A model generated the notes under the pieces. The model was not told where the DNA came from and did not search any database. It saw nothing but the letters and a program-made list of their open reading frames with translations. 64,000 nucleotides of DNA from Circinella minor (taxonomy: Eukaryota > Mucoromycota > Mucoromycetes > Mucorales > Lichtheimiaceae): contig JAEPRB010000103.1 in the NCBI GenBank assembly GCA_016758965.1, forward strand, positions 62,001-126,000, given 5' to 3'. Shown one piece after another: positions 42,147 to 53,581 of the stretch. A program made the position numbers and the translations under genes. How positions within the stretch are numbered: the first letter of the stretch is position 1; every line of letters begins with the position of its first letter.

Positions 42147-44457
42147 TTATTCATCTTGGTCCATATCTCCAGCAAACATTTCATCAAACTTTTCTTGATT
42201 CATTCGACCTCTTTTGACCTTTTTAGCCATACGTTCTTCCTTTGCTAATTCTTCCCAATCATCTTCATCATTATCGGCGTTATTATTATTATCATCATCC
42301 TGCACTTCTTCTTGTTTTCGCTTCTTCAAAAATTCTTTTTTACGATCTTTCTTGGTCCTTCGTTCAACTTTACGTACTTTTGCATCAGTCTTTTTAGACC
42401 ATGCTTCACTTGTTCTAATAATAGAAAAATCAATAAATAAATATACATAAATATATTCGTAAGGATAATAATAAGAATATTTCATGGAGAACATGATTAT
42501 TCATAAATAGTATCTTACTTTTTTGGTTTAACGGTTTGAGGTTTTTGTTGTGGTCTTGCTTTAATTTCACGCTGTCGTTTTGCTTCCCTATTCTTGTCCA
42601 TGTATTTATATTTGTCCCAATCCATGTTTTCTTCTGGTGTAAATGTAACTTCTTTTGCATCCCTGAGTTCAGGCATTTTTGGTAATTTTAATAAACCATA
42701 TCCCATCGCCGCACGACCTAGATCCTGATCTTTGATACGGAAAATATAACTAGCTTCATGTTTGGAATAAGAGCGAACCCATGACACAAATGCTTTCATG
42801 CCACGGTCATACATATCACGATCTACCTTAACAATATCTCGAAGTGATTTAACAAATGCATCTACGCTTTCATTATCACTCTCGACACGTTCTGAAACGA
42901 TCTTTTCTTCACCAGTTTCTTCATCAATTTCAGTATGTTGATTATCGACGGTTGTATTATCTGCCAAACGATACTGACCACGCACCATGGGAACTTTACG
43001 TAATTTTAAGAAATCAACATACACTTCTTCACGTCCACGACATAAAAATACAGTGGCACGACCTTGTCGACCAGCGCGGGCGGCACGTCCTGCACGATGA
43101 GCAAAAGCTTTGGGATCTTGTGGTGGATCAACTTGAACAACATAATCAACATCAGGAATATCAAGGCCACGTGATGCCACATCTGTACATAATAAAATAG
43201 CTGGTGCTGATACTGGTAATTGTGTAAAACTTGTATAAGTTGCTGTACGTCGTTTGGTATCCATTTGTCCGTGTAATGAAAAGACTTGCAATCGTTCTTT
43301 TAATAACTTGCTTAATAGCTTGTAAAAATAATCGACACAGGCACATGTCGCGACATAGATAATAAATTTACGTGCTGCTGTCTCTTCTTCGTTGTTCAAT
43401 TCATTCTCTACGAGTCGCACAAGTTGTAAAAGTTTTTGATCCGCATCACATACGATATAGTTGATATGAAGTGTGCTTGGTGTACGTTGCTGTTGGTTAC
43501 TATGAGCAAGATCTTGTACTTTGACTACAATACGAACTGGATTACGAAGACCGGCTCGGACAAGTTCAGAGATAGCATCTGTCATGGTGGCTGAAAATAA
43601 ACCTGTACGTCGTTGTTTTGGCAATTGAGCAATGATGCTGCTTAATTGTTGTGAAAATCCCATATCCAATAATCGATCGGCTTCGTCCATGACAAGAACT
43701 TCGAGTTCTTTGGTATTCACCAGTTTGCCACTTTTTAATAATTCTTCGAGTCGGCCAGGCGTACCGACCAATATCCGTGGTTCAGTTTTATGAAACCGTT
43801 CTATATCTTTTGGTAATGTTGTGGTGCCTCCAATAAATAATCCAACAGTCAGCTGATCTTTTCGTGGATGGTCTCGAGTAAACAAGTCAAATACTGCATG
43901 GATTTGTTGTGCTAATTCACTAGATAAGAAAAAATTCATACAAAATCATTCGTTAGTTACTGATTTTTTTTTTCATCTCTCCAAAAAAATACTATATCTT
44001 TTTGTTTATACCGGGTAGGAGTAATAACAACTGCACCAATTTGGTTCCTCTTTAATGGATCTTCTCGTCGTAAAAGCTTTTCTATAATAGGAATTACAAA
44101 TGCAAGTGTTTTCCCTGACCCAGTAACAGCCTAATAAAAAAAAAGAAAGTAAAAATCCATATTTTTGTTCAATGATAAAGCAGTTAGCAGAATATATATT
44201 CTTACCTCAACAACAACATCCTTATTTTTCATAAATAACGGTATAGCACCTGCTTGAACAGGCGTCATGGTATTGAATCCCATTGTGGAAAGAGTATCCA
44301 AACTAACAAAAAAAAATATAAGAACTTATATCAGAGCAATGTTGAAAGTTTTTCTACTGTAGTTTTTTAATTCCTTTTGTCTCTCATACATTTCATTGCT
44401 TAATGGGGTTTCCAAGGTGCCCCAGGCACCAGCTGTATTGGGTGCAGCCGTTGTCAT
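42147..44457 (-). CDS. SPB4: ATP-dependent RNA helicase Spb4/DDX55 (60S ribosome biogenesis)
   Basis: DEAD-box helicase of the nucleolus needed for 27S pre-rRNA processing. Five exons, 44457-44390, 44302-44206, 44130-44012, 43919-42519 and 42414-42147, give 650 residues. Q-motif ([10 protein letters not shown]), Walker [37 protein letters not shown] and [10 protein letters not shown] are all intact. After the helicase core comes [20 protein letters not shown], then KLPKMPEL, the Spb4/DDX55 signature (human FVSYVQAYAKHE and RMPKMPEL). The C-terminus is a Lys/Arg-rich then acidic tail (KAWSKK-like start, [20 protein letters not shown]). The first intron donor is GTATGA. Convergent with PSMG3 across 76 bases. 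Confidence 0.96.
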
Positions 44458-44618
44458 TTGATGATCGATCGAGATTAACAAAAAGTTGTAAAGAGAGGAG
44501 TGCCAACTCGATATATATATAAGCCACTCTAATTAAAACTTGTGGTCAACAACGCATGAATTTTAACAATCACCCCGACAGCAACACATAATCACCATCA
44601 TAGTATTTTAATATGTTT

Positions 44619-45663
44619 TTATTCAAGTCGCTTTCGACGGTGATTCTCTAACCACTCATAAATCCAACGTGGTAATCGAATATCCTCTGTTTCTAACGGA
44701 TAAGGTACTAATGGTCCACTATCTCTATAACAGTCCTTTAATCGAGACTGGAATTCACTCATTTTTTCAACAAATTCTCGTGCACCAATTGCCATGTTTT
44801 GTTCTGTTTGTGTAAGTTGATTTAATAACTCATGTAGTCCGTCTACTTGCTCCTGTATATGTTCTGGACCACCCTGTTTCAGTGCTTCTAGTCGACCAAA
44901 AAAGTTGTAAAAGTAATTTCCACGATCTGTCTCTTCCGAGGGAATGTGCCTTGATTTATTATTAATGTCGTCGGAATTCATTAAATCATCATTTTCATCG
45001 GCATCGAATCGTTTTCTTTGACGTTTACATCGATATTCATTATTGTTGTCATTATTTTCTATCATGATAGCATCATCAGGCTCTGATGTATTATCTCGGG
45101 CTTGTTTTGCTCTTAGACTTATTCGATTACTGTCTCTTATGTATCGATCATATTCGTTCTCAATTTCTTCTGAATTAATGATCGATATTTCATCATATTG
45201 TCTCCCTCGTCCCATCAGTAATTCTTCTTTGGGGGCTCTTGCCTTTTCTTTTATATGTAATTCTGATGATGGTGATGATGCAGTTCCTGATAATGTTGGG
45301 GGTGGTGTTCTTTCTATCCTTGTTACTACAATTGTTGGTCGTTCAACTCCTCCTATCTCTTCTATATAATAACCTATGTATTTACATATTTCATATTAAA
45401 ATCTGACTTTACTTATTGCTATATATATAATAAATGGGAGGTAAAAGAAAAAATAAAAGAAAAAAAAAACCTTTCAGGTCCAAGATGGACATTTTAGCTA
45501 CTTGCAACTCACACAGGGCAACTTTTAATTTTGGTTCTTCAACTACACATAAGGTTGAAGTGTTTCCAGTTTTTATATAGAATTCAACACGGTTTCCATA
45601 TATTATTGGACTGGTTTTTACAATAACATTTGAATAAAATATTTCAGTCATATTTGTATACAT
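44619..45663 (-). CDS. Hypothetical nuclear-looking protein
   Basis: Not recognised. Two exons, 45663-45471 and 45373-44619, give 315 residues. The N-terminal 65 residues look like a beta-rich fold (IFYSNVIVKTSPIIYGNRVE, LCVVEEPKLKVALCELQVAK), continuing across the intron as YYIEEIGGVERPTIVVTRIE. The middle is charged and disordered with a basic cluster CKRQRKRFD (possible nuclear signal). The C-terminal third is helical (HIQEQVDGLHELLNQL, TEQNMAIGAREFVEKM) and ends IRLPRWIYEWLENHRRKRLE. The intron donor is a poor AAAG/GTTTTTTTT site, but no other donor gives the right phase. Possibly a small complex subunit. Confidence 0.65.
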
Positions 45664-46395
45664 CACCCTTTTTTTTTGTTAAGAAAACCACTATAAAATG
45701 GATGTAAAATAGAAATTCAATTGAAGTTTAAGGAAAGAGAAAAAAGTGAGAAAATATGAATATGATGTATGAGTCAATATAAAATGCAATTAGTTGTCAA
45801 TGCGACCATATGCATTGCGTCTTGTGACGTTCTTATTTATTACTATGTATGTGTTAGAAGAACAAGAATAGGCAACGACTAAAAATAATGTGTATCGTTC
45901 TCCTCTATTTTAGTTTTTTATTTATATTTTTATGACGAATCTCATTTTTGTTTATTTGTTTTTAGTAACAGACGTATTAAGCCTCTCTTAACTATTTTTC
46001 TTCTGTTATTAATCATCGCAAAGTTGAAGATAATGTCACACGCAGGTCATTGCGATGAGTGAGTCTTATACTATCAGCAGTACACTATATAGTAGTTACT
46101 ACTCTGAGTTAATGTATGTTTTTGTATTACAATACTATCCTAGCAAAGCATAAAAGTTGGCGTAATAACTCAGGGAACATATCATGGTAATTATACTAAT
46201 TACTACTTTAAATTGTACAGCTGCGGATAATAGTCGGGCTGCTGTGACTGAATTTATTATAACTTCAATTGAAGTAACGAATCGAAACTGCCTTTTTGTC
46301 GTGGTGTGTGTGTGTATCTGCGCGATCTTTTTTTTTATATTTAATCCCATTCATATATAATTATATATTTTCCAGCACACCTCCATTGATCGACT
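45664..46395. other. Divergent spacer hypothetical protein / SF3B2
   Basis: 732 bases head to head; AT-rich, with a TG-rich stretch at about 46302-46317 near SF3B2. No coding frame or RNA gene recognised. Confidence 0.5.
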
Positions 46396-48938
46396 ATGGC
46401 AAAGGAAGATATTGCAACAACACAAGTAGAAAAGACCAATGGTGCAGCACAAAAAAAAGATGCTAATCGTCAGCGAAGGCGAAAAAAGTCAAAAAAACAA
46501 CGTGAACAAGAACTTGCTGAATACAAAAAGGTAAAAGAAAATAATAATAATAATAATAATATATACTTCTATTTTAATCATATAAAAAATGACAATAACA
46601 ACGAATTGATTTTTTTTTTTTTTATCTAGGAATTCGAAAGTCGAAGTTCACAAAGAGACGATTCATTAAATGATGTTGAAATTGAATATGTTACTCAAGC
46701 TGTCGATGCTGATTCTTTAAAGAACATTGAAACCTTGTCAAATGTCGATGAAAATGTACTTCAACAAATGTCTGAAGTATTTAAACATTATCAAATCAGC
46801 AAAAATGATGCAGAAGAAGTATGTATAAGGAAAAGAAAGAAAACACACACACGCGTGCTAGTATCGAAAACATCATTATTTTTCTTTGGTAAAGATTACT
46901 AACCATGAAATTTACAATGTTAATGTTAGGACAATGATCAAAAAGACGAAACAACGGGTCAAAACGATTCAGAACAAGCCGGTACAACTACAAAAAAAGA
47001 CGATGATCTCGACTCTGAAAATGAAGACGAAAATAATCAGTCAGATCAACCATTGTCAAAAAAGAAACTTAAAAAGTTGCAACGTTTAGACGTGGCAGAA
47101 TTGAAACAATTGGTGAAAAAGCCAGAAGCAGTTGAGGTAAGGAATGAATTAAAAAGCAAAGAACAAAATAATGGGAAGAAAGAAAGAAAGAAAGAAAAAT
47201 AAGTACTAACACTAAAGATGTTTGGATATAGTGGTGGGATGTGACAGCAGCAGATCCAAAACTCTTAGTAAATCTTAAATCATATCGTAATACGGTACCT
47301 GTACCAGCACATTGGAGTCAAAAACGAAAGTATCTACAAGGAAAGCGTGGTATTGAAAAACCACCATGGGAATTACCTGGTAAAGTATATTTTATAATTG
47401 CCTCAATCAGTTTTGTTAATAAATATAATATTAATAATAACAATTCTATTTTTTATAGATTTCATTAAGGATACTGGCATTATGGAAATGCGTGATGCAG
47501 TAAAAGAAAAAGAGGATGCAGCTAAACTTAAATCAAAGACACGCGAACGCGTAGCACCTAAAATGGGTAAACTGGATATCGATTATCAAAAATTGCATGA
47601 TGCGTTCTTTAGATTCCAATCAAAGCCAAAGGTTACGATGCATGGTGAATTGTAAGTCTTTTATTCATTTAAAAATAAATATATATTTATGACAAAGGTT
47701 ATATGAGTAAAAAAAACCCACCATTTAACTAATGTATATTAATATTAGGTATTATGAAGGTAAAGAATTTGAAACCAAACTCAAGGAAAAAAAACCAGGT
47801 CATTTATCTGATGAGTTAAAGATTGCACTTAATATGCCACCTTTGGCACCTCCACCATGGCTTATCAACATGCAACGATATGGTCCACCACCAAGTTATC
47901 CAACTTTAAAGATTGCTGGTTTAAATTCACCGATACCCGATGGTGCTCAATGGGGTTACCATCCTGGTGGTTGGGGTAGACCACCTGTGGATGAGGTAAA
48001 AAAAAAACTTATTATTATTTATGCAAAAAAAAAACAATAACTAACACGTGCACTATATAACAATAGTTTAATCGACCACTGTATGGTGATGTATTTGGTG
48101 TGACCCAACAAGAAGTCGCTCCCCCAGAGGTAAAAAGAAATATATTACTTTTCTTACTCTTGTAAATATACTTGATATATAATATACATAGTGATAATTC
48201 TATCATATTAACCCGTGATACATTTATATATAATAGATCGTGGAACCAGTTGAAAAGAACTTGTGGGGTGAATTGGAGTCCGAAGAAGGTAAAAAAAAAT
48301 ATAGTCATCGTGTGAATTTTTTCTTAATTTTATACTTACGAAACGGATTCGTCTTTTTCTTTAAATAATTAGAATACGAGGAAGAGGAAGAGGAAGAAGA
48401 GGAAGAGGAATCAGATGAAGAAAAGGGTGAAGAGGAAGAAGAAACACAAGGTGATGTTCAAGAGGGTCTTGCAACTCCATCTGGAATGACTTCTGTTGCA
48501 TCAGGATTGGAAACGCCCGATTTTATAGAGTTACGTAAAGAAGTTCGACGAACGGAAGAAGAAGATGAAGGACAACCTCGACAATTGTATCAAGTACTTC
48601 CTGAAGTTCAGAAGAACATTACTGGTTATATGGGTTCACAGCATGGTTATGATATGTCTACAGTTGAACAGAAAGGTGATGAAGCACCAGCTGTACGATC
48701 ATCCAAACGAAAGATGGGTGAAAACGTGGATGTTGCTATTGATCCAAGTGAATTGGAAAGTGGATTGGATGAATCAACTTTACGTGCTAAATATGATGCT
48801 CATTTGAAATCTAAATTACCAGGTGCAGATGAAGATTTGTCTGATATGTATGCTGAACATGCTGCAAACAGACAAACTAAAAAAATGAGATCTCAGGAAA
48901 GCAAGAAAGAAGGCAAAAAGAGGGAATTTAAGTTTTAA
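46396..48938 (+). CDS. SF3B2: Splicing factor 3B subunit 2 (SF3B2/SAP145, Cus1)
   Basis: SF3b subunit that anchors the branch-point recognition complex; SF3b serves both U2 and U11/U12 snRNPs. Nine exons (46396-46530, 46630-46818, 46930-47136, 47232-47379, 47459-47651, 47749-47995, 48067-48129, 48237-48288, 48373-48938) give 599 residues. Lys/Arg-rich N-terminus, acidic linker, then DUF382 (KPEAVEWWDVTAADPKLLV, YRNTVPVPAHWSQKRKYLQG, KPPWELPDFIKDTGI) and the PSP domain (KPGHLSDELKIALNMPPLAP, PPPWLINMQRYGPPPSYP, FNRPLYGDVFG). A long Glu run at 48375-48450 precedes the conserved tail (LYQVLPEVQ). Convergent with the Brl1/Brr6 gene across 158 bases. Confidence 0.97.
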
Positions 48939-49096
48939 AATAAAATAAAATATATTTTTTTCATGATATAATAATAATAATAATAAAAGCAAGTTTTACT
49001 TCTTTTGTTGAATAATATTAAGAGTGTTAATTGTAACAATTTTTCTCCTAGTAATAGTAAGAAGAAAAACAAGCCAGAAACTGGTATATAATATAT

Positions 49097-50146
49097 TTAA
49101 AAGACTAGAGTTGACCCGATAAAAACTCCAAATAATAAAAGACATATTGTCAACTTTGTTTAGATATTATATACATTTGATTAACAACAGCATTGATAAT
49201 ATCAAGAATTATTATTATTATTATTATTATTATCAAAATTACTTACCATAGCCTTGATTGTTAGTGGTTCAACAAGCGCATTGATCATCTCTCCATACGC
49301 CATCATTATTATTTTCGTCCTAGATATAAATTTTGATTAGGTATTAAAACATTGCAACATAATGTTGAACCAACATATAAAAGTTTTTTTTATGTTACCT
49401 AGCAATACCAGCTCCAAGGTCACGGTTCATACACGTAATTTCGTTATTTTTGGTTAAGGATAATAGAAAAGGTATTATAGAAACATAAATAATCATAATT
49501 AATACGAGAAAAAAAAAGGATATTGTTGCCACTGATTACAAAAGTGACAAAAAAATGGTTGATGACCATATAAATCACATTGGTTTTCTTGATACTTTTT
49601 AAAACATTGTATCTTTTCTTCTTCCAGTTCTGTGATTCATCACCCGCAATAGCCGATATATGGTTTAATCGTTTGGAAGTCAAAAAAAAAAAAAAATCAA
49701 ATATTCACGTGTTAATGTAATGTCACTTTTTTCTTTTTTTTTGCTCTCGTTTTTAATGGTCACTATGATTATTATTGTTATTGCATGAAGGTAAAATAAA
49801 AAAAAACCTTGTAAATGTTGCATAACGCGGCCGTCAATCTCTCGATGTGATGCACTTAAAATAAAATGGATGGCGAGAATAAAAATAAATAAACCACAAG
49901 CATGAAGTAATAACTTCAAATAACTATTACAAGAGAGTTTAATAAATGACGGTATAATATTTCATTTTTGACATTAAAAAAAAAGAAATAAAATTATGTT
50001 GGGTACTTTGAGAAAACAAGAGGGGCATGGCGAGAAAAAAGAAATGACGATCGAGAAGTATTAGTAATTTGTTCAGAAGGTAGTGGTTGTGGTGATGGGT
50101 GTGGATGACTTGTTTTCCGCCTTTTACCAGACTGTTCTTCCTGCAT
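49097..50146 (-). CDS. BRL1: Brl1/Brr6 family nuclear-envelope protein, with an AT-AC intron
   Basis: Inner nuclear membrane protein of the Brl1/Brr6 group, needed for nuclear pore assembly and lipid balance. Exons 50146-50007, 49923-49808, 49629-49524, 49434-49399, 49319-49247 and 49153-49097 give 175 residues. N-terminal tail KRRKT then Pro/Ser-rich; PLVFSNYLKLLLHACGLFIF begins the first membrane helix. The lumenal domain has the four family cysteines: C-x8-C (CFKKYQENQC), then CNQWQQCMNRDL matching the C-x2-W-x2-C-M core of yeast proteins. GEMINALVEPLTIKAM and a second membrane helix (LTICLLLFGVFIGSTLVF) close the protein. The 5' end is uncertain: an upstream exon may replace the ATG at 50146. 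Intron 2 uses a poor GTTTTT donor. Confidence 0.8.
49208..49233. repeat. (ATT)n trinucleotide repeat inside the last intron of the Brl1/Brr6 gene
   Basis: About eight ATT units on the plus strand, within the intron 49154-49246 just downstream of its donor. Confidence 0.85.
49435..49523 (-). other. U12-type (minor spliceosome) AT-AC intron
   Basis: 89-nt intron read on the minus strand. It starts ATATCCTTT, exactly the U12 AT-AC donor consensus. It carries TCCTTAAC at 49453-49460, the U12 branch-site core, and ends AAATTAC about 19 nt after the branch adenosines. No AG acceptor occurs between the donor region and the needed downstream exon, so a U2-type GT-AG intron cannot make the join. Excision in this form gives TGG CAA CA+G TGT ATG, i.e. 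W-Q-Q-C-M, the conserved lumenal motif. A nearer AC at 49443 would shift the frame to an early stop. Confidence 0.88.
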
Positions 50147-50693
50147 AGAACTTATAGGTGCGGTTACGAAACAAATGGGGGGTGTATAAAAGAATTGCTT
50201 AAACAAAAAAGAAAAATAAAACAGCGGAGGCGAATTCAATCTATTCCCCAGATAATACAGATTATCGTACCATGACCGGATGTAACACCTTAAAAAGCTC
50301 TTTCCGTTGAAAAATAAAAAATGTGGAGTAAAAAAAAAAAGATGGGCAAGGAGATGACAAAGACGATATTGTTGAAAATTTTCGCATGGTAGGACAATTG
50401 CAAGATAAAATACCAGCAATGATAATGATTTGATGATGTATTAAATAACGATATATACTTCATTTTTTCACATGCTTGATATTTATCCTACTAATACATG
50501 TGATATAAGAAATGATGTCAGCTCAGTCTTACAAATATAGTAATTTCAAAGAGTTGAAACCTTTTTTTAATATAAAAAGTCTGCCCTTTTTTCTTTATTT
50601 TCCCTTTGTCTTCTTCTTTCTTCACTTATACTTTTTCTCTTTTAAAGTTTTGTTCTTTTCTTTTTTTTTTACTTATCTATTAAATATAATATA
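50147..50693. other. Divergent spacer Brl1/Brr6 / acyl-CoA oxidase
   Basis: 547 bases. It may contain an upstream 5' exon of the Brl1/Brr6 gene: sequence TTCTATGCAG at 50140-50149 (minus strand) could serve as an acceptor. The stretch 50570-50690 is strongly pyrimidine-rich and directly precedes the acyl-CoA oxidase ATG. Confidence 0.5.
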
Positions 50694-53581
50694 ATGTCTG
50701 CACAACAAAGACTTAATGTACTGAAACAGCACTTAACTCCTGAACAAGAGCGTGCTAATGCTGTTGAGTACGTTTATAAGATCGCTTTTTTTTTTTGTGT
50801 GTGTTAAAAGGTCAAAGTAGATCTGTTAGTTGACATTGGCTAATATTCATTCCGTTGATCTTCAAATAGTCCCGTAAACAGCATGAAGGAAGAACGTGGC
50901 AAGGCTTCCTTTGACATTCGTGAACTTACTCATTTGTTGGACGGTGGCAAGGGCGCCTCTGAGGTAAGATATATATTTTGACAACTGAATTATATATATA
51001 TATATATGAGTTTAATTATTGATTTAAATGCAATTGTATATATAACATCCATAGTTGAGAGAACGTATGATGCTTGAAATTGAACGTGATCCTCTTTTTA
51101 CCATGCATGATATTCATGATATCAGCAAGAACGAACTCCGTGAGCGTACCATGGAAAAGGTGTGTATTATTTTATAACAATGAAAAATATACTGATAAAT
51201 ATGTACAGAGAAACCCCTGCATGCTTTTTTATCTGGATTATCGTTCTAATTAAAACGTCACTTGATTATTAACAGTTCCGTAGTATGATCCATCATTTAC
51301 AAAACGAATCAGTTGATACATTTAAGAAGAGAATGGAAGTTATCAGTTTAATTGATCCTGGTTTCTGGACCCGATTCGGTGTTCATTGTAAGTTTTGATC
51401 ATTTTTTTTTTCGAATATGTTTCACATCACAATGATAATAACATAAAAAAAACAAAGAGAGAGGTACTCAAAGCTAATTGTAAAATTAAATTATTATTGA
51501 TTTTGTTAGATGGTTTGTTTGTTGGTGCTTTACAAAGTAATGCTAGCCCTGGTCAACTTTCATACTGGTTTGAAAAAGGTGCCTTATCTTTGTCTGGTAT
51601 GGTTGGCTGCTTCGCCATGACTGAAATTGGTCATGGCTCCAACGTTCCTGGTCTTGAAACTACTGCTACCTTTGATGAAGCTTCTGATCAATTCATTATT
51701 CATACCCCAACTTTGACTGCTACCAAGGTATTGTAATACTTTTGGATGGGGAGAAAAAAAATCTCAAAAAAGCAATTCATGGGAAAAAATTATATTCTGA
51801 TGTGGGAATTGATTCTTTTTTTTTTTTATAGTGGTGGATCGGTGGTGCTGCTCATAGTGCTACCCACGCTTCAGTTTTCGCACAATTGATTGTCAATGGT
51901 AAACGTTACGGTACCAAGGTTTTCGTCGTTCCTCTTCGTGATCCCAAGACTTATAACCTTTTACCTGGCGTGAACATTGGTGATATTGGTAAGAAAATGG
52001 GTCGCGATGGTATTGATAACGGTTGGATTCAATTCACCAACGTTCGTATTCCTCGTGGTTATATGTTGCAAAAGCATACCAAGGTATCTCGTAGTGGTGA
52101 AGTTATCGAACCAAAGCTTCAACAATTGGTAAGCTATTCAAGCATATTGAGAAAAGAAGAGATGTATTGTGTTACGTTTTTCTTTTCACTTACAAATTTA
52201 TCCTTTTTTAGACGTACGGTGCTCTTCTTCAAGGTCGTGTTGCTATGGTTGTTGACAGTGGTAACGTTTCTAAGAAGGCGTTGACTATTGCTATTCGTTA
52301 TGCAGCTATCCGCCGTCAATTTGCTAATTCTAAGGCTAATGGTATTGAAACCAAGCTCCTTGACTACCCTATCCATCAACGTCGTTTAATGCCTCTTTTA
52401 GCTCAAGCATTCGCTATGCATTTCACTGGTTCCGAAATGAGTGCCATGTATAACAATATGATGGGTCGTTTGGAAAGTGCTGGTCCCAACGATCCAGATA
52501 TGGCAGAAGTTTTAGAAATGCTCAAGGAAACCCATGCCACTTCTGCTGGTTTGAAGGCTTTCTGTACATGGAACTGTTTAAACACTATTGAACAATGCCG
52601 ACAATCTTGTGGTGGTCATGGTTACTCTGCATATACTGGCCTTGCTGGTATGTACAATGACTTTGCTGTCCAATGTACCTGGGAAGGTGATAACACCATT
52701 TTGGCTCTTCAATCCGGTCGTTACTTGATCAGTAGTTACCGTGAAGCTGTTGCTGGTAAGAAATTGTCTCCTGGTGTCGGTTACTTGAATAACTTGAGCA
52801 CACTTATTGGCAAGAAATGTAATGTTGCCAAGATTGAAGATATTGTTACACCTGAAGTTATTATTGAAGGTTGGCAAGTGGTTTGTGCTAATGTTGTCAA
52901 GAATGCTGCTTTGGAATTCGAAGACTGTTTGAAGGATGGTCTTGATACCGATGATGCTTATGAACAATGCTGTAAGTCGAATTTATTTTATTTTCTGGGG
53001 GATCGAAATAATCGGAGAGAGAGAAAAAAAATTGAAAGGATTTAACCTTTTATAAATAAAAAATACTGATTCATGTAATGTGTCCAAATATAGCACAATC
53101 CCGCTTGTATGCTGCCAGATTACACTCTTATGGTTACTTATTCCGACGATTTGCTGAAGGTGTTGCTAAGGTAGAAGGTGAACTCAAGTCTGTCTTGATG
53201 GATGTTTGCTTGTTGTATGGTCTCTATACCATTGAAGAGAACGCTGGCGCTTTCTTGCAATATGAATACTTTACTCCTAAGGAAATCGAATATATCCGTG
53301 CTCAAACCAACTTTTTGTGTAAGGCTGTCCGTGATCAAGCCATCCCTCTTGTTGATTCTTTCAACCTTACCGATTATATTATCAACAGTCCTCTTGGCCG
53401 TCACGATGGTAACGCTTATGTTCACTACTTCGATCAAGTTAAGCGACAAAATCCCCAAGGTGAACACCCTTACTTTGATCGCTTGATCAAGCCAATGTTA
53501 GAACGCGAAATTGACGGTGGTGACTACGATGATGAAGCAGCAGGTCTCGAGAGCGATGATTCTGATGATGAAACCGATTAA
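50694..53581 (+). CDS. POX1: Acyl-CoA oxidase
   Basis: FAD enzyme performing the first step of peroxisomal beta-oxidation (acyl-CoA to trans-2-enoyl-CoA, producing H2O2). Eight exons (50694-50767, 50870-50963, 51055-51159, 51276-51387, 51510-51727, 51832-52128, 52212-52971, 53094-53581) give 715 residues, usual for fungal Pox proteins. Blocks seen: [44 protein letters not shown]-linker, [39 protein letters not shown] (with the catalytic Glu). The C-terminus is acidic and ends DDETD with no SKL-type PTS1, and no clear PTS2 is seen near the N-terminus (RLNVLKQHL resembles one weakly). Yeast Pox1 also lacks a PTS1 and is imported through Pex5 by another surface. Confidence 0.96.

Noticed and set aside
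49994..50419. 141-codon minus-strand frame upstream of Brl1/Brr6
   Set aside because: Only the last part (from 50146) has coding character. The upstream portion is Phe/Leu/Tyr-rich sequence of a T-rich leader or intron.
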